From assembly GCA_029834535.1 (NCBI GenBank), contig JAQMWT010000685.1, positions 62,001-126,000 of the forward strand: a stretch of DNA of 64,000 bases. The letters are read 5' to 3'. The notes beneath the pieces were generated by a model, which did no database searches, was not told the DNA's origin, and was given only the letters and a program-made list of their open reading frames with translations. The DNA is from Chrysophaeum taylorii (Eukaryota > Sar > Pelagophyceae > Pelagomonadales > Pelagomonadaceae). This document shows positions 41,665 to 52,963 of the stretch, piece after piece; the first letter of the stretch is position 1, and each line of letters opens with the position of its first letter. The position numbers and the translations under genes are program-made.

Positions 41665-42786
41665 TCAGCAGCCAGCGTCTTCGAAAAGGCGATCGAGATG
41701 TTTGAGAAAATGGACGACGAAGCCGACCCTTGGCTCGGTGAAGCCATCAGAATCTGTCCAGTATTCGGGAAAAGCGATCCCACAGCCGTAGAGGCCGGGC
41801 GCGAGGCGGCCATTGCGGACGTTGTGGGGCTTGGGATCTTCGAAAATGGGGAGGGGTTCGCCTTTAAAAGAAACGTCGAGAGTGTGTTGCCTGTCGAGTC
41901 CCCAGGTAAAAGCGACGGCGGTGACGCCGTCGGCGACGAGGCGATCGACGAGGTCGTCTCGCGGCGCGATTTGGTGGAAGTGGATCCGCGGCGGCGGCGA
42001 TTCGGCGTGGAGGAGCTGGGCGCGCGTAAAGTCGGCAACGGATCCCTTGAGACCGGTGCCGTCGTACTTGATCCAGCCGTCGCGTTCCTCGGCAAAGCGC
42101 GGCTCGGGCTTGCGGTCGTAGACGCTAACGCTGCGGCGCGCGCGGAGGACGTTCATGGCGGCGAGCATGCCGGAGTGCGCCCCCCCGACGATGGCCAAGG
42201 TCTCGTCGTCTTTTCCTTGGAGAAAACGAGCCGCGCGGTCGGGGGCGACGACGTCGTCGTGGTCGAGAACGCGGATGCGGGCGTTGGCGAGTCGCGCTTT
42301 CAACTCCCTCGGTACGGGCCTCGGAGCGGCGCCCGTCGCGAGCACGACGCGGCGCGCCTCGAGGCGGTCGCCCGACGCTAAAGTCGCCGTCCAGGGGCCG
42401 CCGGTCGACGAGAGAGTTTCGACACGCGCGCCATCGCGCACGACGGCGAGGCGACCGCTCTCGCGCATCGCCTCGGAGGCGTCGCGGAGGGCGTCGATCG
42501 ACAGTTGGAGCCTCGCGGTCGCCATGGGAGGCTGCGACGAGAGCGTATCGCCCACCCGGGCCGCCTGGCGCGCCTCGAACTCGAAGGCATCGAGTTGCGA
42601 GAACGCCGACACGAGTCGATCGTTTCGCGTGTTCGCCGGCACGCTCCCGTACCGCTGGCCGAGCCGCCCCATCGTCGCGAACGTCCCGGCCTCGATCCAC
42701 CCGATTTGCCCAGCCTGCTTCTGCAAGAGGGCGCCGACCGCGCACGTGCCGCACGGGCCGCCGCCGATGCAGAGCCAGTCGAGCAT
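41665..42786 (-). CDS. FAD/NAD(P)-dependent oxidoreductase
   Basis: 373 residues. The N-terminal dinucleotide fold has IGGGPCGTCAVG (7-18) for FAD. A middle VVLATGAAPRPVP segment is the ATG motif, and a second Rossmann motif IVGGAHSGMLAA follows for NAD(P)H. The C-terminal LAPGLYGCGIAFPEYW holds the GD-like closing motif in altered form (GCG). The layout is that of pyridine-nucleotide flavoproteins, without the redox-active Cys pair of disulfide reductases. Substrate unknown. A broken copy of its C-terminal part lies near 43.7-44.0 kb. The ATG at 42,786 sits directly on the Rossmann strand, so no targeting peptide is present. Confidence 0.8.
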   Translation of the reverse strand: MLDWLCIGGGPCGTCAVGALLQKQAGQIGWIEAGTFATMGRLGQRYGSVPANTRNDRLVSAFSQLDAFEFEARQAARVGDTLSSQPPMATARLQLSIDALRDASEAMRESGRLAVVRDGARVETLSSTGGPWTATLASGDRLEARRVVLATGAAPRPVPRELKARLANARIRVLDHDDVVAPDRAARFLQGKDDETLAIVGGAHSGMLAAMNVLRARRSVSVYDRKPEPRFAEERDGWIKYDGTGLKGSVADFTRAQLLHAESPPPRIHFHQIAPRDDLVDRLVADGVTAVAFTWGLDRQHTLDVSFKGEPLPIFEDPKPHNVRNGRLAPGLYGCGIAFPEYWTDSDGFTEPRVGFVVHFLKHLDRLFEDAGC

Positions 42787-43054
42787 CCGCGGCGGCGTTC
42801 TTCGATTCCGGAAACGAAGGGTTTATTATCAGGGGTAAACTCAAAGGTTAGCGAACGTGTGCTGATCAAAGAACCAATGGTCAGATTTCTGCTGGGTTTT
42901 GTGAGGGGGGTTGTTGTTCGGCGAGTGAAGGCGGCCGAGAAACCCGAACACCCTTGACGGGATACCCACTTCCGCCTTCCTGGCACACCCCTCATGTCAC
43001 CACACAACGCTCCAAAACCCTGAGAGTGCATGTACAGCTCGTAGTTCACGTGCG

Positions 43055-43471
43055 TTGGTCTTACGATGGCTTCTTCTTTGCGCGCTCCAACGCGCTTCTC
43101 CGACACCCCCTCTTGATGCGCACACAGAAGACGGCGCAGATGGTGCAGAAGACGACGAAGAGACGCGCCAGAACCGAGATCGCGCGCGCGTGCCAAAATT
43201 TCGACCGACGCTCGAGGCCGTCAACCAGAGACTATTGTGCAGTTCGCCGACATCGTCGAAGCCGATAAGAAGGGCGGACCCGGCATCGAGGTGTGCGCAG
43301 ACATGGGTGGCGGCGGCGCTATAAGTAAAGATGTTCAAGAAGCGCATGGACGAGGCGGAGAGGCCCAACGACGAGGCCACCAAGTCTCGCGAGGCCGAGA
43401 CGAGGAAGATGAACACGCTCGACGAGCGCAAGTGCGAGACGTGGAAAGGGTTGCGGAGCAGCGACCCCTAA
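43055..43471 (+). CDS. Possible small spliced gene, unknown function
   Basis: Three pieces join cleanly: a Glu/Asp/Arg-rich segment ending at 43,189, then 43,243-43,290 (FADIVEADKKGGPGIE), then 43,331-43,471 (MFKKRMDEAERPNDEATKSREAETRKMNTLDERK ending in TAA). The implied introns are 53 and 40 bp with GT..AG ends. The joined text is a coherent charged helical peptide, unlike any single frame. The true start is not visible: the upstream frame reaches back only to a TTG, and an earlier exon is likely. No family recognised. It could also be a decayed gene. Confidence 0.35.
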
Positions 43472-43699
43472 ATCGCGCGACTCGACTACAAGGAACGGAG
43501 CAAGAACACGAGGAAGGGAAAATGAAGGACCGAAGGGCGCAAGCACTGTGCGAGGTCCTCAAGCTGCGGCCGGCCAGCGCCCAGAATAAGCCTCCTGCCG
43601 CCGGCGCGTCCGCACCCAGCGTACGCTTCCGTCGCCGTCGTCCGCATTAGAGCATGCAACAAACGCATCCTCGGGGTCGGTGATCACACTCAAAGCCAG

Positions 43700-44005
43700 T
43701 GCTTTCGTCGAAGTGGCGATCTAGGTGGCTGGGGAAAATAGACGACCAAGCCTCTACCCGTGGCTCGGCGGCGAAGCCACCACGGGTCGGAATCTGCCCA
43801 GTATTCGGGAAAGGCGATCGCACAGCGAGCCGTAGATGATATATAGACTCCGGGCGCGAGGCGGACGTGTGTGTCGTTTATAAAGTTAGTCGAAGATGAC
43901 GGAAGGATCGTTGCCACTCTAGATATATATGTCGAGAGTGCGTCGTTGCCCAGGATGATGCAATGCGTCGCGGAGGGCGTCGATCGTGTCCGTCCCGAGG
44001 CGGCG
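43700..44005 (-). pseudogene. Broken partial copy of the FAD oxidoreductase
   Basis: Bases 43,705-43,870 align with the 3' end of the oxidoreductase gene at about 41,690-41,800. Shared runs include GAATCTG(C/T)CCAGTATTCGG, GCGATC(C/G)CACAG and CCGGGCGCGAGGCGG. The peptide CAIAFPEYWADSD recalls GIAFPEYWTDSD of the intact gene. Further scraps at 43,925-43,945 and 43,975-44,000 match separate places in the source gene (near 41,870 and 42,480), so the copy has lost its interior. It directly precedes the Furry-like gene. Confidence 0.7.
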
Positions 44006-44082
44006 GCGTTCGGAAACCAACGGACCGAACTCTTCCTCCCCATCGGAAATTTGTTGTTGTTCGGCGCGTTCCTGTTCCAAAA

Positions 44083-47000
44083 ATGCGGCGCTTGGGCGCC
44101 AAGCTGCCGTCGCGGCGCAAGGCGGCTGCGGTCGAGGCGCCGATTCCCCAGCACCCCGGCGCCGAGCAGCAGCCAGCCGAGGAGGTGCCGGTGCCGCCGC
44201 CGGTTGTTGTAGTCGAGGAGGCGAGGTCCGTGGTGGAGCCTGCGTTGGGGCCACCCGCGGAGATCGACGAGCGGCTCGCGCCCGAGTGGTGGCGTACCGT
44301 GCCGGTGGATGCGGAGATGGGCGCGATCTTCGGTAAGCTGCAGGGCGAGGCCGCGCGGACGGCGTCGGCGGCGCTCGCGCGCGACGCGTCGGCCGACGAG
44401 CTGTGCCGGGCAGTCGCGCGCGGCGTCGGACCGACCTCGGTGCTCGCGCTCGAGTACGCCGTCGCTGCGGGACGCGGCGTTTCCGCGACGGCCCACGCGC
44501 TCGGCATGGTCCCCTACGCGTCGGTTCGGCGCGACGACGCGTGGAGTCCGACGTGTTACGCGGCGTGGCGCGCGACCGTGCGGACGAACGTCGAGTCTTT
44601 CGTCGTCGAGGGCCTCGCCGAGTGCTGCGCGGCCGAGCTGGTCGCGCTCGCGACCTCCTACGCGGCGCTACCCTTGGAGGATCACACGAGCGACCTCCTG
44701 GTGGCCGAGGTGCTCCGGCTCGCGTTCGACACCGCGTCCCGGTCGCCGCGCGGAGACTCGTTCCGCGACCTCGCCGCCGACCAGTGGGCCGCGGCCGTTG
44801 GAAATCTGACCCCCGAGCGCGGCTCCGCGGTGGTCGGCGAGTTCGCGAGAAGGGTCCAAAACCTCGCGGTCCTCGACGCGGGTTTTTTCGGCACGCTCAG
44901 GTTCGCGCGCCTCGACGCGAGCGACGCGGCGACGCGACGCGCGCTTTGCGACGCGGTCGACGCGCTCGTCGCGGCCCTCGACGCGTACTTCGCGGCGACC
45001 GACACTTCGGCCACGAAGCTGCGCGACGACGCGGCGGCGGTCGCGTGCGCGCGCTGCCTCGACCGCCTCGTACGCGCCCCCGACTGGGAGGCCGTCCGAA
45101 TCGCCGCCAACGCGGACCTCGTCGCTCTGGACTCTCGCCTCGACGCCCTCTTCCGCAAGCTCGACGACGCGTGGGCGCCGCGCAAGGCGACCTCGAGCTC
45201 CCATCCGCGCCTCACGCGCGACCTCTCGGCCACCCTCGGTACCCTCATGGTCACGGTCTTTGTCCGCATGCCGCGCGACGCGTACGACGCCCGCCTCGAC
45301 CTCTTCGTCGCCAAGCGCCTCCAGAAGCCGGCGATGGACAAGAAGGACGCGCCGCGCGCGCTCCGCAACCTGGCCACCTTCCTCCGCGGCCCGAGGTGGC
45401 GCGGGGCTGCTCCCAAGGCCGCGCCCTCGCGCTGGCCCCGCCTCCGACACCGAGACGATAGCGGCGAGCGACGGCTTTTCGTCGCGCGCCCGCGAACGTG
45501 GGGCGGAGTCCGACCGAGCGATCACGCGTTCGCGTGCTGCATGCCCGCGTTCGCGAGCGGACCGGAGCTCGTAGTCCGGCCCGAGGTCCTGGTCTGGATC
45601 CGCGAGAAAACCTTTGGCGTGGGGGGCCACTACAAGTGCGTCGAGCTCGCGGCCAACGCGCGCCTCGCCGCCGACGTCGTCCTCGCCATGCTGGCTAATA
45701 CCATGACGACGAGCTTCGTTCGCACGCTCCTCGACGTCCGAGAGAGCGCGCCGACGACCACCACCACCACCGCCACGTCCTTTGGCGGTGCCGCGTCCTC
45801 CAAGGAACGCCTCGAGCGCTACGTCGTCGGCCTCCGCGTCGTCGCCGTCGTCCTCGACGACAAGTCGGGCTTCTCGCGCCACGCGCCTACGACCCGAGCC
45901 AACAGCGCGCTCGAGGGCGGCGTCAAGCAAGTCCAGGCCGACCTCCGTGGCTTCTTCGCCGCCGTCGCCTCGGACCAACTCAAGCGTTCCCTCGATCTCC
46001 TCTCGCACGAAACATTTTCGTCCCTCAACAACAACAACAACACCAAGGACTCGAACGACGCGGGGCCCGCCGGCGGCGCGCCCGCCTGCGTGCTCGACGT
46101 CCTCGACGCCGACGGCGGCCTCGACGTCGCCGACGGCGCGCGCTACGACGCGCGCACCTGGGACGACGCGGCTCCCTTCGACCCGCACAGCACCAAGATG
46201 CTCCACCTCCAGATTATCCAGGAGACGGCGCGCTGCGCGCCGTTCGCGCCGTGGAGAGCCCTCGGCCGAGGCCTCCTCGACGCCGGCCTCCTCCACTACG
46301 GCGCGCCGTGCGTCCGCAGATCGCTCCGCGTCGCGCTCCAGCGCGCGGTGATCGACCGCCCCGACGAGAGGATCGACCTCGTCTGCGACGTCTTTTCGCA
46401 CGCCGCCACCTGCCTCGCCGACGGCGCTCCGGCGCGCGCCCCCGCCCTCGAAGTTCCAGCGCAGCTCCTCGCGCTCTGGAAACGCGTTCTCCGGGACGGC
46501 GCGGACGGCCGCTCGCGCGCCGACGCCGCGGCCGACGCCAACGCCGTCCTCGAGCTCGACGCTGACGGGGGGCACCTCGGCTGGACCGCGCGCGCCGAGG
46601 CGACGGCCCTCGCCTTTCTCGCCGACGACGACCCCGCCGCCCGCGACGCCGCGATCGACGCGCTCGACGCCGTCCTCGCCGTCCGCGCGGCCCAGCTCCG
46701 CCTCGTCGACGCGGTCGGCACCACGACGGCCCTCGTCGGCGACCACGAAGAAGAAGAAGAAGAAGAAAAGGCCGCCGCCGCCGCCGCAACCATCGCGGCG
46801 CGCCGCCGCGCCTCGGCGGCCCTCTCGGCCCGCAACGTGACAATCCGCGAGCTCCTGCTTGACGGCGGCCTCGAGAACGACATCGCCCAGCGCGCCATCC
46901 GGGCTTTTGTCGACAAGATGAGTCAGGGCTCGTCGTCGTCCAAGAACCCGCTCGCGACCTCGGCGCCGACGCTCCGCAAGCTCTCCAAGATGTCCAACGA

Positions 47001-50000
47001 CCTCTGGTTCGGCGCGCTCCCGCTCGTCGCCGCGGCCGTCGCGACCCTCGACCGGCGCGCCGCGCTCGCGACCCACGCCCAGCGCCTCCTCTGCGCGGCG
47101 CTCCGCAAGCGCAACGCGTTCAAGCTCGCGCCCGCGCGCTTCGAGGCGCAGCTCTCGCTTCTCGTCGCGCTGCACTTGGACTCGGCCGCGAAAGACCTCG
47201 ACGACTTCCTCGGCGAACACGCCTGGCCCCTGCTCGACGACGCCGACGGCAGTACGAGCCAGGTCGTCCCGGGCGCCGAGCCCAAGACCACGTGCGCGCG
47301 CCTCGCCGCGTGCTGCCGCGCGTCGTCGGCCGCCGCGGCACGCCCGATTGTCGCGTCGCTCCTCGCGTGGCTGCGCAAGGCCGAGCAGCACAGGGCGACG
47401 GAAAAGCGCGCGGCCGCGCGCCGCGCCGCCGTCTGGGCGCTGCTGCGCGCGACCGTAGAGTCGGCCCGTTTCAAGACGGCGGCCGCCCAGGACCGCGCGC
47501 TCGTGTCGCTCCTCTCGGGCGCTCTCGTCTCGGACGCGTTCCTCGACACCGCGACGACGACCTCGCAGTCGGTCGTCGACCGCGTCGTCCTGATCGACGC
47601 CGTCGCCGACGCCGTCGTCGAGACGCACGCGTCGCTCGACGGGCAGCAACCCTCGGAGCCCGGCCGGCGGCGGATGCTCCCGCGGTGGGCGGCCCCCGAG
47701 CTCGCCAAGCTGTACGATTGGCTCCGCGCGACCCACGTCTGGCCGCGGCCCGGCGGCCCGCTCGAGACCAATTGGCGCGTCGCGCCCTTCAAGCCGCCCC
47801 TCGCGGCCTCGCACGACGACCAGCCCTGCACGACGCAAAAGGGCGTCCCCGACGCCGACGGCCTGTGCCTGGCCGTCGCGGGTCGTGCCGTCGCCAAACT
47901 CCTCGCGATGGGCGCGTTCTTGTCGGCGGCGACTATCGAGGGCCTCCTCGACGAGGCGTCGCCTCCCAAAGATCTCACGTGGTTCCTCACGGCCGAGCGT
48001 CTCGGCCCGACGGCGCGATGTCTGCCGTGGCTCGTGAGCTACCACGCCGAGACACTCGCCCCCGCCTTCGTACGCCGCGCCGTCTCCGCCCCCAAGGAGG
48101 GCGCCGTGCCGTTTTTCCACGCCATCGCAGACCAGCTCCTCCCCGCCGCCTCGCTCCCGCTCGCGCCGTCCCGCGCGGCCGACGCCAACGCGAGCTCGGC
48201 CTACTTCAAGGCGGTCATCCAATTTGGCGTCGACAGCGACCTCGCGCAGCTCGCGCTCGGCGATCGAGACCACCACCAACCCAAGCGCGCGCCCGCCGTG
48301 GCCTTGGCCGCCGTCTTCGACGACGACCGCTTCGTCGCCGGGAGGCCCGAACGCCTCGGAGCGAGCAGCATCCTGCTGCTCGGGCTCCGCGCCGTCCGCG
48401 ATCCCGACGTATCGGTCCGCCTCCGCGCGTTCCTCCTAGTGCGCACCGTCACGCTCCACCTCCTCGACGTCCGCGAGGAGGCTTCGGCCGACGACGACGA
48501 CGCTTCTCTCGCCGCGACGACGCGCTCAGATTTTGTCGAGCTCATGTCGAGCTATTGGGTCGTCTTCTCGTCCGAGTGCTCGTCGCGACGCGACGCCGAG
48601 GCCGACGCCATCCTCGAGTGCGTCGCGGCCTGCGTCGGCGCCGCCGGCGACGACGCCGTCCACGACCTCATCTCTGAAATTAACGGCCAACACTCGCGCA
48701 ACCGCGAGGAGTGGGGCGGCGCCGCGACGACGGCCAGGATCCTCGGGGCGCTCTGCAAGCACGTCGTCCTCGAAGAAGAAGAAGAAGAAGAAGAAGAAGA
48801 AGAGGGCGGCGACGACAAGGATGCGCGACGAACCGCCGCCGCCGGGACTTCCTCCTCCTCCCACCAGATGCCGCGCGCCGCGTCGTCGCGCGGCACGGAT
48901 ATCCTGACGGGGCTAATACGGTTCTGCGTTACCCACGGCTCCCAGGCCGAGCAGCTCTGGACCGCGCTGTGCGCCCCCGGCGGACGCGGCGGCGCGCGCA
49001 ACGTCGCCGCCATCGTCGTGCACGTCCGGCGCGTCGCGGCGCGCGCGGCGCGCACGGGTAAGCCGCTCACGCTCGCGGCGTGCCAGAGCGCGGCGCTTGC
49101 GTGCTACGCCGCCGACGCCGCGACGACCGCGCGCCTCCTCACCGAACCGTTTGGGTTCGAGGCGCACGACCGCGCGGTCGACGCCGCGCGCGGCGTCTTC
49201 TCGCCCCTCCAAGTCGAACAGAAGAAGGGTGGCGCCTCGGCGGAGGAGCACGACGCGCTCGTCGACGCGGCCGGCGCCGTCGCGCTCCTCTCGGCGCTCG
49301 GCGGCGTCGACCCCGAGTCGCTCGTTCCGTACCTCCACGTCGTCGCCCACTTCTGTATCCTTCATTTTGCGAGCCCGACCCGCTTCGGCGGCGGCGCGCA
49401 CTCGCTCTCGGCCGACTTTTCCCAGCGCAACCGCATCCCGCGCCTCCTTCACACCCTCGTCCTCAACCTCCAGCCCGTGTTCCTCGCCGCCGAAGCCAAG
49501 CGCGCGGGTTCCGCGTGGGCCGGCCGCGTCAACTCGATCCTCGCCGTCCTGCGCGCTGGCGTCGACGCGCACTTCCTCGAGCTCGACTGGTCACGCCCCG
49601 TCGCCGCGCTCGGCGATCCGACCTTGCTCTGCGCGCGCGCGACGCCCTCCGAGGAGACGCCGCGCGACGCCCAAGCGCTCGATTCCGCGCTCTCGGCACG
49701 CGCGTGGGTCGAGGCCGTGCCGTCGCTCGACGTCGCCGCCGGCCCCGGCGGCCTCGCCTCGCCGGTCGCCCTCGTCGTCGCGCTTCGCGAGGTCCTCGAG
49801 GCAGCGAGCCCGCGCGTCACGACCGACTGGGGCCGCGAGTCGCTCCGCTGGGCCCTCGTGTCGCGCGACTTTCCGACGCGCCTCAAAGCGTACGTCGTCT
49901 ACCTCACCCTCGGCGCGCCCGACGTCCGTAAAGACCTGCCCGCCGTCCTCGACGCGCTCGCCTCTCTCCACGCCGAGCTCTCCAACTCCTCGGCGGCGGC

Positions 50001-51871
50001 GGCGGAAGGCCGCGACGCGGCGACCACCGGCGTCTCGTCGACGGCGCACTATCAGGCGGCGTCCACGTGCTGCGCGCTGCTGCGCGTGCTCGGCGCGGCC
50101 CTATTCGACGACGACGGTCCCGTCGCTCTCGAGCTCTTCTGGGTCGCCGACGCGGCCCTTCGCACGCGCTGCCTCGACGAAACCCGCTGCCGCATCTACC
50201 GCTACGGCGTCGCGCTCCTGCGCGGCTTCGTCGCGCGCACGTTGGAGGGTGACGACGAGACGGTCGCCGAGCTGGCGGAGCGGCTCGAGAAGACCAAGGC
50301 GGATTATCGTATGAAGGATGAGGAGGGTCCCGCGCCGTTCACCTCGTCGCCGCTCCTCGACGCGGCTGCCCGGCTCGCCGTCGGAATCCTCTGCGACGAC
50401 CCCGCGACGAACCGCGACGCGCGCGACGCCGTCGCCCCCGTGCTCTCGCGCGTCGCGCCCGCCAACGCCCCGAGCAAGAAAGAGACGCGCGCGACGTTTG
50501 CCTGCCTCCTTGCCGCACTGGCGCCCTGGCTCGCGTCGCGAGCCGGCTCCTTCGACGCCATCGACGTTGCCGCCGACCTCGCGCGCGTCGCTTTAGCCGG
50601 TGCCGGCGACGGTGGCTACCTCGGAGCGACGCTGCGAGACAATCTCGTCGCGAGCCTCCCGCCCGACGTGTCCGCGTTCACGCAGCGCTGCGCCGCGTGG
50701 CTCGCGGGCGCGGCCGCCGGCGCGTCCGATCCGGCGAGATTCCTGCGCCGCGTCGACGCCGCGCTCGCGGCCGCCGTCGGCTCGTCGTACGATAACGCGG
50801 CAATGGCTCGCGGCGCGAGGAACGCCGCGCCGACCCGCGCGGCCGCGCTCTCGCTCGCGGCCGAGCTCTTCATGCGCGACGACGGCGGCCCCGACGCGGC
50901 GCGCGCCCGCGTCGACGCCCTCCGACGCGTCACGGCCGTCGCGCTCGACCTCTGCTCGAAGACGGCCCTAGCCGTCCGACGCGACCCGCGCGACGACGAC
51001 CGCCGACACCCGGGGGCGGTCCCTGTCGTTGCGGGGGGCCGGTCGCTCGGCCGCAGGCGCTCCGTATCCCGATCGACGTCGTGGTCGTCGATTCCGGTCG
51101 TCTCCGCCGCGTCCTCCGACGCTCTCCCCGACGACGACCGCGTCGCCGACGACGAATGCCTCGCCGCCTCGGCCATCGCGTCGCTCGTCGTCGAACACGC
51201 GGGCGTTTCCGCGGCCCTTCTCGACGCCACGCGCCCCGACGACGACGCCGATGGCGACGACTTCCTCGGCACCAACGACGCCTCCATCTCCGCCCGGCTT
51301 CGTGCGGTGAGCGCGGGCGTCGCGGACCCGCCGCGCGCGACCCAACCTCGCCAAAACGTGCCCGCGACGCCGCGGCCATCGGTGGCGGCGGCGCCCCGCC
51401 TGCGCGACGACCCGCGGTTCGCACCCTATGCTCCCTTCTTCGCGCTCATGGCTCGGGGCGTCCCCCTCGGCGCCGTGCGCTTGCGCGCCGTCGCCGAAGG
51501 TCTCGACTCTCGCGTTCTCCATCTCGATCCGGACGAGCCACTCCCCGACGGCGCCTTCCCGCAACAACAAGAACTACGCTCGGCCGCCACGCCGCAGCCG
51601 CCGCGGCTCACCAAACCCCCAGCACCGTGAGTCCCTCGAGCAAACGAGAACCGCTGATTTCTCTTTTGCAGGCCGCCAAAGCGCGCCGCCGACTTTGGGC
51701 TTCAGAAGAAGCCGCCCCCCCCGTACGTCCAAAATCTGCATAATCACACTCACTCGTGCCAACAGGCCGCCGCGGCCGCCGAAACCAAAGCCGGCCAACG
51801 GGGACGACGCCAAGCCGTTCGCCCCCAAAAAGCCGCCGCCGCCGCCGCCACCACCACTATCGCGTCGCTAG
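44083..51871 (+). CDS. FRY: Furry/Mor2-like giant HEAT-repeat scaffold, three exons
   Basis: Exons 44083-51626, 51672-51722 and 51766-51871 (introns 45 and 43 bp) give about 2,566 residues, within the range of Furry proteins. After a Pro-rich N-terminus (1-60) the protein is almost wholly helical and fits HEAT/ARM-like repeats. Near residues 150-470 the order LLVAEVLRLAF, then VGEFARRVQNL, LRFARLD, ADA..AALDAYF and RLTRDLSATLGTLM parallels the N-terminal domain of Furry/TAO3/Mor2. These proteins activate NDR/LATS-type kinases to control cell polarity and morphogenesis. Poly-Glu runs from GAA repeats (46,747-46,770 and 48,773-48,806) interrupt it. The end is Pro/Lys-rich, and introns 2 and 3 both leave CC|G proline codons. 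The Furry call is by repeat order and length, without a decisive motif. Confidence 0.6.
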
Positions 51872-52136
51872 GACAGCCTTAATTATTAATCGTTGTTGTT
51901 GTTTCTTCTTCTTCTTTTTGTTGTTGTCACAACGTGCTTCATTGATGGACGAACGAAAACGCCTTCCGACCTGCATGCATGAGACACCCCACAGCGTCGC
52001 GTCTCGCGTCGCCGCCGTGTAACGTTACGGGGGCTACAAAGAATAAGAAGGTGACAGCCCTCCCTCCCTCAAACAATAGAAGAAGAAGAAGAAGAAGAAG
52101 AAGAAGAAGAAGCCCACCCACTCTACGTTATTATCG
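51872..52136. repeat. Intergenic region with GAA microsatellite
   Basis: Convergent 3' flanks of the Furry-like and G-patch genes. It holds a TTG/TTC-rich stretch (51,889-51,925) and an uninterrupted (GAA)n of about 12 units at 52,077-52,112. No gene seen. Confidence 0.7.
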
Positions 52137-52833
52137 TTAGACAGTTTTCGTCGCACTACACCTTTTTTTCGGCGTTTTCTTCTTTGCCCGTCGATCGTCC
52201 TCGCTAGAAGAGCGGCTGTCTTTCGACGCTTTCTTCCGTTTTTTTCCCGCCGACGACGACGAGGAGGCGCGCTTGTCCCCTGGCTCTTTGGCGGCGTGGC
52301 CCAAGATGGCCTTCATGTCGTGGTCCGAATACAGCGAGGTGTCCTTGCTCCGGAGCACGCTCGCGCGCGCGATACGAGGGGCCTGCGAAAGGTCATCGAG
52401 CTTTATTCAACACCATACCCGAGTCTTGACTTTTTTGACCGCGACATCCTCGTCGCCGCCGTACTTGTGCGACAGCGCGGCTAGAGCCGAGCTGAAGGCG
52501 CCGGCCGTCGCGCCTAAGAGACGCGTGCGCTGGGGTCGCCAGACCACGCACCCCAGCCGTCGTTCCCGGCGTGGTCTTTCTTCGCGCCCAGACCCTCGCC
52601 ATCGACCCGCTTCGCGACTTTTATGCTCGCGACCTGTGGTGGTGGTGTACTTGGTTTTGATCGCACACTCTCATCGCTGCAGACTGACTACTCACGATCC
52701 CAGTCTCGTTCTTCCCAAGACCCTTTCCCTACAGGAGGAAAGTTGGTTTGTTTCGGAGGACACGGCGAAGAGGCCGCACCGCGGACCAGCCCATATTCTT
52801 CATCATGCGCTCGGCGACCCCCGAGACCTCCAT
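52137..52833 (-). CDS. G-patch nucleolar protein (GPATCH4/PINX1-like), five exons
   Basis: Exons 52833-52780, 52728-52696, 52633-52552, 52513-52419 and 52382-52137 (introns 51, 62, 38 and 36 bp) give 169 residues. Splicing produces a G-patch: MMKNMGWSAGKGLGKNETGI, then VASIKVAKRVDGEGLGAKKDHAGNDGWG, then FSSALAALSHKYGG. This is the GPATCH4/PINX1 arrangement, in which the G-patch is N-terminal and the tail basic. The tail here is Ser- and Lys-rich (KKRKKASKDS ... AKKKTPKK), a likely nucleolar signal. G-patch proteins bind and activate DEAH RNA helicases such as DHX15 in ribosome biogenesis or splicing. No single frame is open across the gene; the join rests on the motif. Confidence 0.82.
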
Positions 52834-52963
52834 GGATAATAATAATATCACGACGCGCGTGACGTCACCTGACGTCACCGTATAAAACTATGCCGGGCAG
52901 GACGGAACTTTTCTCCCACGAGGTGTTGCTGTTGCGGCGACGCTCGCCAGCGTCGAGCAAACG

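Noticed and set aside
44668-48279. 1,203-codon open frame on the minus strand
   Set aside because: It is the mirror of the Furry-like gene, produced by strong third-position GC bias. It is Arg/Gly/Glu-rich and has no domain order.
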